A stretch of DNA of 54,946 bases from Pseudomonadota bacterium. GTDB lineage: Bacteria; Pseudomonadota; Alphaproteobacteria; Rhizobiales; Tepidamorphaceae. This document shows positions 1 to 9,246 of the stretch, one piece after another. How positions within the stretch are numbered: the stretch's first letter is position 1; each line of letters opens with the position of its first letter. The stretch spans positions 1 through 54,946 of the forward strand of contig JAEWYT010000031.1 in assembly GCA_023458595.1 (NCBI GenBank), read 5' to 3'. The translations under genes and the position numbers were made by a program. The notes below the pieces were generated by a model. That model was given only the letters and a program-made list of their open reading frames with translations, did no database searches and had not been told where the DNA came from.

Positions 1-48
1 CGCCGAGCCTCGGCCGCGGCGGCCACGGCGAAGGCAAGGGAGGTCTTG

Positions 49-366
49 ATGGCGAGACGATCAATCGCACGGGTGCTGGGTCTGGCGGGCGCTCTGGGTC
101 TGGTGGCGCAGACCGCCTTCGCGGGCACCATCACCCTGCGCAACGAGTACTTCACGGAAGTCTGCGGAGTGGAGGTTTCGGTCGGCGAGAACGCCCCGGA
201 TGCGCCGGTGCAGCAGTTCGGCGGCATCGAGCAGCCGTGGGAGCAGGTCTTCGATGCCGACAAGATCTGCGTGCGGCGGTCCAATCCGGCGGATACCTGC
301 GGGAACTGGACCGACTGGCACTGCTGCGAATCGGGCGGCGGCGCCGCTCTGTGCGCGCTCGAATAG
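49..366 (+). CDS. small secreted cysteine-rich protein
   Basis: A 105-residue protein I do not recognise. Residues 1-25 form a signal peptide (basic start, Ala/Leu/Gly-rich core, ending TAFA). The mature part of about 80 residues carries six cysteines (39, 74, 84, 92, 93, 102), including a CC pair, which suits three disulfides in the periplasm or outside the cell. The ATG at 49 is chosen over the TTG one codon earlier because GGGAGGT lies about five bases upstream. The gene stands alone and points toward the end of the adenylate cyclase gene. Function unknown; the coding call is fairly secure because signal peptide, ribosome site and cysteine pattern agree. Confidence 0.75.
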   Translation: MARRSIARVLGLAGALGLVAQTAFAGTITLRNEYFTEVCGVEVSVGENAPDAPVQQFGGIEQPWEQVFDADKICVRRSNPADTCGNWTDWHCCESGGGAALCALE

Positions 367-398
367 GCGCCTGCACGCGGGGGAGGGCCGTCCGCGGC

Positions 399-1658
399 TC
401 AGCCTGGGCGGCCGGCGCCCGACAAGGCGCCGGAACGGGTGTCCTCCGCGACCGCCGACTCCAGAGTGAAGAGTTCCTGGGGTCTGTTGACCCCGCGCAG
501 AGCATAGCGTCCGACGGAGACGAGGCGGTCGCGGTCTTCCTGCGACGCCGCCGCGTGGAAGGCGGAGGAGACGAGGACGTCGCGTTCCGCCGACCGGCAC
601 AGGGCGGCGATGCGGCTCGCCTCGTTCACGGCCGGGCCGACGACGGTGAAGTCGAGCCGGTCGCGGCTGCCGACGTTGCCGTAGAAGACCTCGCCGACAT
701 GGAGGCCGAGATAGGGCTCGGTCACCGGGACGCCGCGCGCCGACCGCTCCGCGTTCAGCTCCGCGACGCGGCCGCGCATCAGCGCTTCGGCCGCGAGAGC
801 GTCGCGGCAGGCGGCTGCCTGATCCCGCCCCTTGAAGATCGCCAGCGTGCCGTCGCCGATCAGCTTCAGCACGTTGCCGCCTGCCTCGTGAATCGAGGAT
901 ATCACGGCCTCGGCGTAGTCGTTCAGGAGCGGGATGATCGCTTCGGGCGGGGCAGTCTCGGTAATATGCGTGAAGCCGCGCAGGTCGCTGAACCACAGCA
1001 CCGTCGAGATCCGGTCGGCGACGCCGCGGGCGATGCGTCCGCTCAACACCCGGGCGCCGGCGTCCTGGCCGAGATAGGTCTCGACGAGCGTCCCTGCGAT
1101 GCGGGCGAGGGAGGCGCATTTCATCGCGAGCGCGAGCGAGGGGACGAGTTCGCGGAGCACCGCGAGGTCGGCTTCGGCGAAGCCTTCGGGGCAATCGGTC
1201 GTCCACGAGGAATAGATGCAGTCCATGTCGCCGATGATTCCTTCGGCGGCGAAGCGGTTGATCAGCGCCAGATAGTCGGTCTGCCCGGCGTCGCGGAGCT
1301 GGTCGAGAATCGGGAAGTCCAGCTCCGCGCCGGGCGCAATCCGGCGACGCAACGCCTCCTCGCCGCTTTCGAACAGGTGATTGAACGGGCTCAGGCGCCA
1401 GCTCGTCATCGCCTTGTCCGACTCGTCGCTCCTCCCGTATTCGAGGATGTCGACGTCGCCCTCGTCGCGGCGCCAGCGAAACACACGGCCCTCGTAGACC
1501 GGGTGCAGCGTGTCGATCAGCATGTTGGCCTTGGCGACCGGCACGCCGGCGGCCTGCAACTTGATGCAGAACGCACGCAGGAGATCGGGCTCGGTGCTGC
1601 CGGCGAGGCCGGCACCGGTGATCCACTTGGCAATGCGCGCCTTGGTTTCCCTGTCCAT
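399..1658 (-). CDS. class III adenylate cyclase
   Basis: Predicted soluble enzyme converting ATP to cyclic AMP. The C-terminal half (about residues 215-395) is a class III nucleotide cyclase domain: metal-binding Asp225 in FSDLRGFT, Asp269 in KLIGDGTLAIF, adenine-selecting Lys265 and a later Asp in DRLDFTVVGPAVN. Those base-recognition residues point to ATP rather than GTP. The first 200 residues show no membrane segment; this rhizobial-type architecture usually has a GAF-like or uncharacterised sensory region there, but I cannot name it. 419 residues. The stop is close to the convergent secreted-protein gene, and mcd lies 73 bp upstream on the same strand. Confidence 0.9.
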   Translation of the reverse strand: MDRETKARIAKWITGAGLAGSTEPDLLRAFCIKLQAAGVPVAKANMLIDTLHPVYEGRVFRWRRDEGDVDILEYGRSDESDKAMTSWRLSPFNHLFESGEEALRRRIAPGAELDFPILDQLRDAGQTDYLALINRFAAEGIIGDMDCIYSSWTTDCPEGFAEADLAVLRELVPSLALAMKCASLARIAGTLVETYLGQDAGARVLSGRIARGVADRISTVLWFSDLRGFTHITETAPPEAIIPLLNDYAEAVISSIHEAGGNVLKLIGDGTLAIFKGRDQAAACRDALAAEALMRGRVAELNAERSARGVPVTEPYLGLHVGEVFYGNVGSRDRLDFTVVGPAVNEASRIAALCRSAERDVLVSSAFHAAASQEDRDRLVSVGRYALRGVNRPQELFTLESAVAEDTRSGALSGAGRPG

Positions 1659-1731
1659 CGCGCGATTCTATCTCATGATCGAGGCGACGCCACGACCGCC
1701 GATGCGGCCGCGCCGGACTTTTGCGCCGGGC

Positions 1732-3405
1732 TCAGTTTCCCATCTCGAGGAGCCGCCGCGCGATCACCTGCGCCTGGATCTCGGCGGCGCCCTCGAAGAT
1801 GTTGAGGATGCGGGCGTCGCAGAGGACGCGGCTTACCGGGAACTCGAGCGCGAAGCCGTTGCCGCCGTGGATCTGCACGGCGTTGTCGGCCGCGGCCCAG
1901 GCGACGCGTGCGCCCAGGAGCTTGGCCATGCCCGCCTCGAGGTCGCAGCGGCGCCCTGCGTCCTTCTCGCGGGCGGCGTAGTAGGTGAGCTGGCGGGCGA
2001 TCAGGATCTCCGCGGCCATCATCGCGAGCTTGTCGGAGACGCGGGGGAACTCGACCGTCGCCCTGGCGAACTGGATGCGCTCCATGGCGTAGCCGAGGCC
2101 GAGCTCCATCGCGCACTGGGCGACGCCGATGGCGCGGGCGGCGGTCTGGATGCGGGCCGACTCGAAGGTCTGCATGAGCTGCTTGAAACCTTGGCCCTCC
2201 TCGCCGCCGAGCAGGTTCTCCGCCTTCACCTCGAAGCCGTCGAAGGAGATGTCGAACTCCTTCATTCCGCGATAGCCGAGCACCTCGATCTCGCCGCCGG
2301 TCATGCCGGGCGCGGGAAAGGGATCGTCGTCGGTGCCGCGCGGCTTCTCGGCGAGCAGCATGGAGAGGCCCCTGTAGCCCTTCTCGTCCGGGTTGGTACG
2401 CACGAGCAGCGTCATCAGGTCGGCGCGGACGGGATGGGTGATCCAGGTCTTCTGGCCGGTCACCTTGTAGACGTCGCCCTCGCGCACCGCGCGGGTACGC
2501 AGGCTCGCGAGATCGGAGCCGGTGTTCGGCTCGGTGAAGACGGCGGTCGGCAGGATCTCCCCGGAGGCGATCAGCGGCAGCCACTTCTCCTTCTGCTCAT
2601 CCGTTCCCCCGGCGAGGATCAGTTCGGCGGCGATTTCCGAGCGGGTGCCGAGCGAGCCGACGGCGATCCAGCCGCGCGACAGCTCCTCCGAGACGACGCA
2701 CATCGATTCCTTGCCGAGGCCGAGGCCGCCGTATCCTTCCGGGATCGTCAGGCCGAAGACGCCGAGTTCGGCGACGTGGCCGACGACCTCCATGGGGATG
2801 TAGGCATTCTCCAGGTGCCACTCCTGGGCGTTCGGCACGACCTCGGATTCGGCGAAGCGACGCATCTCGGCCCGCATCGCCGTCAGCGTCTCGTCCAGCC
2901 CCGGGTCGCCGACGTCGCCCGGGCCCTGCTCGCGCATCAGCGCGACGAGGCGGGCGCGGGCCTGCGGCGTGTTGCCGCCGGAGATCAGGCTGCGCACGGT
3001 ATCGGTCAGGAACGCCGAGACGTCCTCGTCGGTCAGGCCGAGATCGGCGGGGCGGACGAATTCGCCCTGGCTCATGGGGATTCCGCCGGCCATCTGGGCG
3101 AGATATTCGGAAGCGCCGATGCGGACGGCCAGTTCCTCGGCCTCGCCGAAGCGGCCCTCGGCGCTCATCCGCTCCGTATAGGCGCCGAGCTGGCGAATCG
3201 CCTCTGCGTAGGTCGCAAGCCAGGACAGACCGTGGGCGGGGCGCTGGTTCGCCTCCAGTTTCGTCGCGGAAATCCTGCCGCCCTCGGAGACCTCGGCGGC
3301 GACGGCCGAGCGGGCCCGGGCGAGCAGGCGGCCGGCCATGTCTGCGGCTTCGGTCAGCGCGGCGGCGAGATCGGATTTGGTCGAGGCGGCGGCGGCAAGC
3401 GACAT
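1732..3405 (-). CDS. mcd: (2S)-methylsuccinyl-CoA dehydrogenase
   Basis: Flavoprotein of the ethylmalonyl-CoA pathway, oxidising (2S)-methylsuccinyl-CoA to mesaconyl-CoA. At 557 residues it has the long N-terminal extension (about 150 residues before the acyl-CoA dehydrogenase fold) that separates Mcd from ordinary acyl-CoA dehydrogenases of about 380. Visible landmarks are EGYGGLGLGKESM, the FAD/substrate segment FTEPNTGSDLASLRTRA, TWITHPVRADLMTLL and the C-terminal catalytic Glu (about 538) in NIFEGAAEIQAQVIARRL. Two further pathway enzymes, ccr and ecm, lie within 8 kb, which supports the specific name. The ribosome site before the ATG is weak (GTGGA). A TGC-rich element like those of ccr and ecm sits about 20 bases upstream. 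Confidence 0.93.
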   Translation of the reverse strand: MSLAAAASTKSDLAAALTEAADMAGRLLARARSAVAAEVSEGGRISATKLEANQRPAHGLSWLATYAEAIRQLGAYTERMSAEGRFGEAEELAVRIGASEYLAQMAGGIPMSQGEFVRPADLGLTDEDVSAFLTDTVRSLISGGNTPQARARLVALMREQGPGDVGDPGLDETLTAMRAEMRRFAESEVVPNAQEWHLENAYIPMEVVGHVAELGVFGLTIPEGYGGLGLGKESMCVVSEELSRGWIAVGSLGTRSEIAAELILAGGTDEQKEKWLPLIASGEILPTAVFTEPNTGSDLASLRTRAVREGDVYKVTGQKTWITHPVRADLMTLLVRTNPDEKGYRGLSMLLAEKPRGTDDDPFPAPGMTGGEIEVLGYRGMKEFDISFDGFEVKAENLLGGEEGQGFKQLMQTFESARIQTAARAIGVAQCAMELGLGYAMERIQFARATVEFPRVSDKLAMMAAEILIARQLTYYAAREKDAGRRCDLEAGMAKLLGARVAWAAADNAVQIHGGNGFALEFPVSRVLCDARILNIFEGAAEIQAQVIARRLLEMGN

Positions 3406-3424
3406 TCCACGCGGTCCGTTTTCT

Positions 3425-3440
3425 TATGTTGCGGTGCGGC
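3425..3440 (-). promoter_or_regulatory. candidate EMC-pathway operator, mcd copy (weak)
   Basis: On the plus strand TATGTTGCGGTGCGGC matches the ecm element at 11 of 16 positions, keeping the core TGTTGC-NN-TGC-N-GC. It lies 20 bases before the mcd start and overlaps an inverted pair TTGC-N6-GCAA. It is weaker than the ccr and ecm copies and could be chance on its own. Confidence 0.35.
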
Positions 3441-3497
3441 AAAAATAACGCCTGGGGCGCACAAGGCAAACGGAGTTTCGGCTACAGCGGAAATTCC

Positions 3498-4418
3498 TCA
3501 GGCCCTTGCCCTGGTGGCGATCGCCACGCCGCCGACCGTCACCGCCATGCCGGCGACCTGGACGAGGGTCAGGGTCTCGCCGAACAGGAACCAGGCGATC
3601 AGCGCGGTGCAGGGCGGCACGAGATAGAACAGCGTCGAGAGCTTGGCGACCGCGCCGCGGCGGATCAGCACCATGTAGATGAGGATCGCGCCGATCGAGA
3701 GCACCAGCACCAGCCAGGCCATGGCGAAGATCACCTCGCCGGTCCATTCGATATGGAAGCTCTCGGTCGCGGCGGCGCCGATGCCGACGACGATCGCACC
3801 GCCGACATACTGTAGGAAGGTGCCGGTGCGCAGATCCGTGGACGAGGCGTGCGCCTTCTGCCAGATCGAGCCGAGGACGATCGCCAGGACGGCGAACAGG
3901 GTCGCTCCGACGGTCACCGGCGTGATGCCGGTGCCGGTCAATTCGATCCTCGGGCCGATGACGAGGCCGAGGCCGACCAGCCCGACGACGAGGCCGAGCC
4001 AGTGGGCGCGGGTGACCTGCTCGCCCAGGAAAGGCCCGGCGAGCAGCCCGGTCAGCAGCGGCTGCAGCGCCACGATCAGTGCCGCGATGCCGGCGGGCAG
4101 GCCGTGGTAGACGGCCCAGAAGACGCCGCCGAGATAGCCACCCTGCAGGAGTGCGCCGGCGATCATGGAATCGACCGCCGCACGCTTGCGGCGCGGCCAT
4201 GGGGCGCCCGCGAGGAGTGCGGCGACCAGCAGCAGGCCGCCGGCGATGACGAAGCGCAGGAGCAGGAAGCTCAGCGGCTCGGCGCCGGTCGCCGCGGCGC
4301 GCGCGCCGACATAGCCCGTGGACCAGAGCAGCACGAAGAGGCCGGGCATCATCCGCACGAAAAGCGTCGTATCGTCCGACGTTTCTTCCGCAGCCTGCCG
4401 GGAGGGACTGGATCGCAT
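3498..4418 (-). CDS. EamA/DMT-family transporter
   Basis: Inner-membrane protein of 306 residues with about ten hydrophobic segments arranged as two EamA repeats. The first begins at FVLLWSTGYVGARAAATGAE and the second near PVTVGATLFAVLAIVLGSIW. Members of the drug/metabolite transporter superfamily usually export amino acids, metabolites or drugs; the substrate cannot be read from sequence. The Trp-Ser-Thr-Gly motif in the first helix and the PLLTGLLAG segment after helix four are typical. The gene follows the mcd control region, and its start is about 130 bp from the divergent yihY-like gene. Nothing ties it clearly to the EMC pathway beyond position. Confidence 0.9.
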   Translation of the reverse strand: MRSSPSRQAAEETSDDTTLFVRMMPGLFVLLWSTGYVGARAAATGAEPLSFLLLRFVIAGGLLLVAALLAGAPWPRRKRAAVDSMIAGALLQGGYLGGVFWAVYHGLPAGIAALIVALQPLLTGLLAGPFLGEQVTRAHWLGLVVGLVGLGLVIGPRIELTGTGITPVTVGATLFAVLAIVLGSIWQKAHASSTDLRTGTFLQYVGGAIVVGIGAAATESFHIEWTGEVIFAMAWLVLVLSIGAILIYMVLIRRGAVAKLSTLFYLVPPCTALIAWFLFGETLTLVQVAGMAVTVGGVAIATRARA

Positions 4419-4550
4419 CCCAGCCGGTTAGCGTTTCACGCTGCGGGACACAAGCGCCTGGCCGGCGCGGCGGCCATGCGCTGCAGGCGGGACTCCGACC
4501 GCGGCGATCCGGCTTGCCTTTCCCGGACCGGGGCCGCCAGGATGTAGAGA

Positions 4551-5519
4551 ATGCGGGAGATCGACGATTCGACGGAAGCGGGCAGCCGGGCGGCGCCTGA
4601 AGACGTCGCCGACACCGGCCCACCGGCGACGGCGGCCGGTATCCGGCGCTTCCTGCACTGGAAGGCGAGCCGGGACGGCTGGTGGCTGTCGCGGGCGATC
4701 TACCGGTCGGCGGAGCGCTTCCTGATCGACGACGGCCTCTACATGGCGAGCGCGCTGGCCTTCTCGCTGGTGCTCGCGATCTTCCCCTTCATCATCTTCG
4801 CGACCGCGCTGACCGGCTTCTTCGGCGGGCAGAACCTGGCGGAGTGGATCACGAACGCGCTGTTCGACGCACTTCCCGACCAGGTCGCCGAGGCGCTCGA
4901 GCCGGAGATCTGGAACGTGCTGATCCGCGACGCCGGCGGCGGGCTGCTGACCTTCTCGCTGCTCGTGATGCTGGTCTCGGTCTCGAGCGCGGTGGAGACG
5001 GTGCGCGGCGGGCTGAACCGCGCCTACGGCTTCACCGAGCCGCGCTCGGTGATCCGCACGCGGCTCGAATCGATCGCCTTCGTCATCCTGACCACGATCG
5101 CCCTGGCGGTGATCGCCTTCGCCGCGGTGGTGGCGCCGCTCGGCTACGCCGCGATAACCGCCTACATGCCGGAACTGCAGAATTTCCATCCGAACTTCGA
5201 ATTGCTCAGGCAGGTCTTCCTGACCGTCGTGCTGGCGGGCTTCCTGTATGCGATCCACCTGTTCCTGCCGGCGCACGAGCCGCGGCGACCGCCACTCTGG
5301 CCGGGCATCCTGTCGACGCTCGCGCTGTGGTGGCTCTCCGCCCATGCGTTCTCCTGGTACCTCGCGTCCTTCGCCAACTATGCGCGGGTCTACGCGGGCC
5401 TCGCCGGGATCGTCGCCGCGCTGATCTTCTTCTACCTGACGAGCGTGATCCTCCTGTTCGCCGGCGCGCTCAACCGGGAGATTCACGAGGGATGGCGGCA
5501 GCGCAAGGCGGGTTTATGA
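4551..5519 (+). CDS. YihY/BrkB family membrane protein
   Basis: A 322-residue inner-membrane protein of the YihY (formerly BrkB, RNase BN) family. Landmarks: a long cytoplasmic N-terminus, LIDDGLYMASALAFSLVLA in the first helix, the conserved GLNRAYGFTEPRS loop (about 156-168), and later helices ending near FYLTSVILLFAGALNREI. Six membrane segments are expected. The family has no settled biochemical role; the old ribonuclease label is wrong and it has been suggested to act in export. The ribosome site before the ATG is poor. The last six bases overlap the end of the convergent downstream gene. Confidence 0.9.
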   Translation: MREIDDSTEAGSRAAPEDVADTGPPATAAGIRRFLHWKASRDGWWLSRAIYRSAERFLIDDGLYMASALAFSLVLAIFPFIIFATALTGFFGGQNLAEWITNALFDALPDQVAEALEPEIWNVLIRDAGGGLLTFSLLVMLVSVSSAVETVRGGLNRAYGFTEPRSVIRTRLESIAFVILTTIALAVIAFAAVVAPLGYAAITAYMPELQNFHPNFELLRQVFLTVVLAGFLYAIHLFLPAHEPRRPPLWPGILSTLALWWLSAHAFSWYLASFANYARVYAGLAGIVAALIFFYLTSVILLFAGALNREIHEGWRQRKAGL

Positions 5520-5981
5520 GCCGGCGCCGGCGGGGCGGCAGTCGCGCAGATCCTTCAGGGCGGTCCCCGCCGCCGTCGCGGCCTTGTCGATGAAGGCGTC
5601 GGTGAGAGCGATCTTGCGCTCGCGCAGCGACTGCAGCGTTGCCTGCATCGTGTCGAGCCGGGCGCCGAGCGCTTCGACGCGCGCGTCGACGTCCCCGCGG
5701 CGCTCCTGGATCGAGGCGCGGAGCTCGGCGATCTCCGTCGAGGCGACCCGAAGCTCGGCCAGCGCGTCGGCGGGATTGAGCCCGGTGGAGGCAATGGCGG
5801 CCTCGGTCACGTCGCCGGCAATGTCCGCGGACAGCGTGCGGACCTTGCCGACGAGCAGGATGCCGGTGACCGCCGCGACGATGAACAGCAACAGCGTCGC
5901 GTTGAGCAGGGCCAGCAGCAGATTGCCGACGGTGCGGCCGAGGCGCCCGCCGGGCGAGGGTTGCGATTGAGCTTGGGTCAT
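5514..5981 (-). CDS. single-pass membrane protein with coiled coil
   Basis: A 155-residue protein I cannot assign to a family. One membrane segment (about residues 16-46, LLLALLNATLLLFIVAAVTG) follows a short polar N-terminus. The rest is a long alpha-helical, charged region with heptad-like spacing (about 85-135, for example EIAELRASIQERRGDVDARV), suggesting a periplasmic or cytoplasmic coiled coil. The start is supported by GGAGACAG ten bases before the ATG. Its stop overlaps the stop of the convergent yihY-like gene by six bases. It may work with that neighbour, but only adjacency suggests so. Confidence 0.75.
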   Translation of the reverse strand: MTQAQSQPSPGGRLGRTVGNLLLALLNATLLLFIVAAVTGILLVGKVRTLSADIAGDVTEAAIASTGLNPADALAELRVASTEIAELRASIQERRGDVDARVEALGARLDTMQATLQSLRERKIALTDAFIDKAATAAGTALKDLRDCRPAGAGS

Positions 5982-6083
5982 GGCTGTCTCCCGCGGCCGG
6001 CGCGGAGGAGCCCGCGCCGAATCCCGGGGGACAGGTTACACCGGATCGATGTTTCTCTTAGCCGGTGATTGCGGCGATACCGC

Positions 6084-7379
<1,296 letters not shown>

Positions 7380-7507
7380 CGTTCACCTCCCTCTGCTCGC
7401 GGAGCGCGCCCCGGGGGGCCCGTTCGCGAGATTAGTCAACCGGGGCCCCGCGTCGTAGTGTCGGACAATCCGAGGCCGTATATGCACTACACATGCCCCA
7501 ATCCGGT

Positions 7508-7523
7508 GCTGCAGTGCAACAAG
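7508..7523 (-). promoter_or_regulatory. candidate EMC-pathway operator, ccr copy
   Basis: The minus strand reads CTTGTTGCACTGCAGC, identical to the ecm element at 9186-9201 except for one base. It is centred on the palindrome TGCA-C-TGCA and lies about 130 bases before the ccr start and 45 before the permease GTG. In M. extorquens ccr is activated by the TetR-type CcrR; I do not remember its site well enough to say this is it. Confidence 0.6.
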
Positions 7524-7567
7524 AAGCGCATGCCGCGCCGCGTCCCGGGGAAAGGGGACAAGCAACC

Positions 7568-8788
7568 GTGGTAGCCGACATTGCCGTCGTCGTGACCGTA
7601 ACCGGTGTCACGATTCTCCTGCTTTCGCGGAGGCTTCGCGCGTCTCGTCGGTGGCGCGCGACGGTCACGCCTCTCGCCTCGATCATCGGCTCGGGCTTCC
7701 TGGTCTCGTTGCCGGCGCTGACGGCGACCGTCGGCCACTACGCGATCGTCGCGATGGCGGGCCTCGTCGGGTTCTCCTACCTGATCGGCGGCGCGATCCG
7801 CTTCAACATCGTGAACGGCGAGCCGCTGTTCGGGGCAGCCGGAGAGCAGCGGCTGCCGATCGTCGAGCGAATGTCCCATTTCGCGCTCGCCTTCGCCTAT
7901 TTCGTGTCGGTCACCTACTACCTGTCCCTGCTGGCGGCCTTCCTGCTGAAGGCGGCCGGGACGCCGGATCCGGTCGCGGCCCGGGCGATCACGACGGTGC
8001 TGCTCGCCGGCATCGGCGGCTACGGCTTCTGGAAGGGCCTGCGCGGGCTCGAGGGCATCGAGGAATACGCCGTCGGCCTGAAGCTCGCGATCATCGCGGC
8101 GGTGCTGGTCGGGCTCGCGATCCTCAACGTCCGGCTGCTGGCCGAGGGCAACTGGGCGATACCGCCGGCGCCGGATGCCGTCCGCTGGGACGACATCCGC
8201 GTGGTCCTCGGCCTCCTGATCGTCGTGCAGGGCTTCGAGACGTCGCGGTTCCTGGCCGGCGAGTACCCGCCGGCGCTCAGGGTCGCCACCATGCGTCATG
8301 CCCAGATCATCGCGGGCGCCATCTACCTCGCCTTCTTCGCGCTGACGCTCGTGGTGGCCGGCACGAAGCCGATCGACGGCGACGTGGCGGTGATGATCGA
8401 TCTCGTCGCGCTCGCCGCTCCGGTGCTGCCGATGATGCTCGCCGCCGGCGCGGTGTTCGCACAGCTTTCGGCAGCGATCGCCGACGCGATCGGCAGCGCC
8501 GGGCTGATCCACGAGGAGACGACGGGGCGCATCGACCGGCACCTCGCCTATCCGGTCATCGCCGCCGTCGGCATCGCGCTCGTCTGGAGCACCGACGTGT
8601 TCCGGATCATCGCGCTCGCCTCTCGCGCCTTCGCCCTGTTCTACACGTTGCAATGCATCGTCGCCGCGCAGGTCGCGCTCGCCGCCCCCGACGTGGATCA
8701 TCGCAGGCTGCGGGTGGCCGGGTTCGTCGCGCTCGCGATCATAGCCTTCGCGGCCGTCGTGTTCGGCATTCCCGTCGAGGGCGAATAG
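7568..8788 (+). CDS. APC-fold membrane permease, substrate unknown
   Basis: Membrane protein with about ten to twelve hydrophobic helices (406 residues from the chosen start). The segment PLASIIGSGFLVSLPALTA resembles the broken first helix (G-x-G) of the APC/LeuT fold, and IVVQGFETSRFLAGEY resembles helix six, so an amino-acid or carboxylate permease is the likeliest class. The GTG at 7568 is preferred to the ATG at 7493: it is preceded by AAAGGGGACA, whereas the first 25 codons of the longer form contain the ccr operator and carry no hydrophobic sequence. Divergence from ccr hints at a link with short-chain acid assimilation, which is inference only. Confidence 0.8.
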   Translation: MVADIAVVVTVTGVTILLLSRRLRASRRWRATVTPLASIIGSGFLVSLPALTATVGHYAIVAMAGLVGFSYLIGGAIRFNIVNGEPLFGAAGEQRLPIVERMSHFALAFAYFVSVTYYLSLLAAFLLKAAGTPDPVAARAITTVLLAGIGGYGFWKGLRGLEGIEEYAVGLKLAIIAAVLVGLAILNVRLLAEGNWAIPPAPDAVRWDDIRVVLGLLIVVQGFETSRFLAGEYPPALRVATMRHAQIIAGAIYLAFFALTLVVAGTKPIDGDVAVMIDLVALAAPVLPMMLAAGAVFAQLSAAIADAIGSAGLIHEETTGRIDRHLAYPVIAAVGIALVWSTDVFRIIALASRAFALFYTLQCIVAAQVALAAPDVDHRRLRVAGFVALAIIAFAAVVFGIPVEGE

Positions 8789-8878
8789 CCGTCATCCCCG
8801 TTGCGGGCCAAATCGGATATAATGCCGTGAGGGCAATGCGGAGCGTCGGTGATTCGCAGCGGCCCGAGGAGGGACACC

Positions 8879-9136
8879 ATGTTCACAATCACATCGCTCA
8901 TCATTTGGCTCGTCGTCGGCGCCGTCGCGGGCTGGCTCGCCGGTCAGATCATGCAGGGTCGCGGCTTCGGCCTGATCGGCAACATCGTGGTCGGGGTCGT
9001 CGGCGCGGTCGTGGGCGGCTACATTCTGAGCGCTCTCGGCATATCGCTCGGCGGCGGGGTGGTGTCGGCCATCATCGGCGCCGTCATCGGCGCGGTGATC
9101 CTGCTGTTCATCATCGGGCTGATCAAGAAAGCATAG
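8879..9136 (+). CDS. GlsB/YeaQ/YmgE family membrane protein
   Basis: An 85-residue, very hydrophobic, glycine-rich protein with three membrane segments and the typical transglycosylase-associated family pattern (GAVAGWLAGQIMQGRGFGL and a G-V-V-G-A-V-V-G-G repeat). Such proteins are often induced by general stress; the biochemical role is not established. The start has a strong GAGGAGGGAC site six bases upstream. A strong GC hairpin follows the stop and separates it from ecm. Confidence 0.93.
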   Translation: MFTITSLIIWLVVGAVAGWLAGQIMQGRGFGLIGNIVVGVVGAVVGGYILSALGISLGGGVVSAIIGAVIGAVILLFIIGLIKKA

Positions 9137-9148
9137 ATTTCCGGCGTG

Positions 9149-9190
9149 CCGGCGGCCGGGGACCGGCCGCCGGTACGGCCTTTGTCTTGT
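9149..9190 (+). terminator. Rho-independent terminator after the GlsB-type gene
   Basis: A perfect 11-bp stem (CCGGCGGCCGG, 9149-9159, with its complement at 9163-9173) and a GGA loop, followed by TACGGCCTTTGTCTTGT. The T tract is interrupted, so it is a moderate terminator, but the stem is very stable and it lies 13 bases after the stop. Confidence 0.65.
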
Positions 9191-9201
9191 TGCATTGCAG
9201 C
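9186..9201 (+). promoter_or_regulatory. candidate EMC-pathway operator, ecm copy
   Basis: CTTGTTGCATTGCAGC, centred on the palindrome TGCA-T-TGCA. It ends 45 bases before the ecm ATG and differs from the ccr copy (7508-7523, opposite strand) at one base only, and that base is the centre of the palindrome. Such identity in two non-coding regions before two genes of one pathway is unlikely by chance. Confidence 0.6.
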
Positions 9202-9246
9202 GAAGGCGGCGGTTTTATAGGGGTCCGTACCGATGGGAACCCCGAA

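Noticed and set aside
61..1626. 521- and 522-codon frames on both strands overlapping the adenylate cyclase
   Set aside because: Both overlap a gene with intact catalytic motifs and are Arg/Pro-rich without recognisable sequence.
8647..8657. GTTGCAATGCA resembling the EMC operator
   Set aside because: It lies inside the permease coding sequence, where codons explain it, with no gene start nearby.
9149..9173. CRISPR-like or phage-like repeats
   Set aside because: The many GC palindromes seen here and elsewhere are single hairpins; no regularly spaced repeats or cas genes exist in the window.
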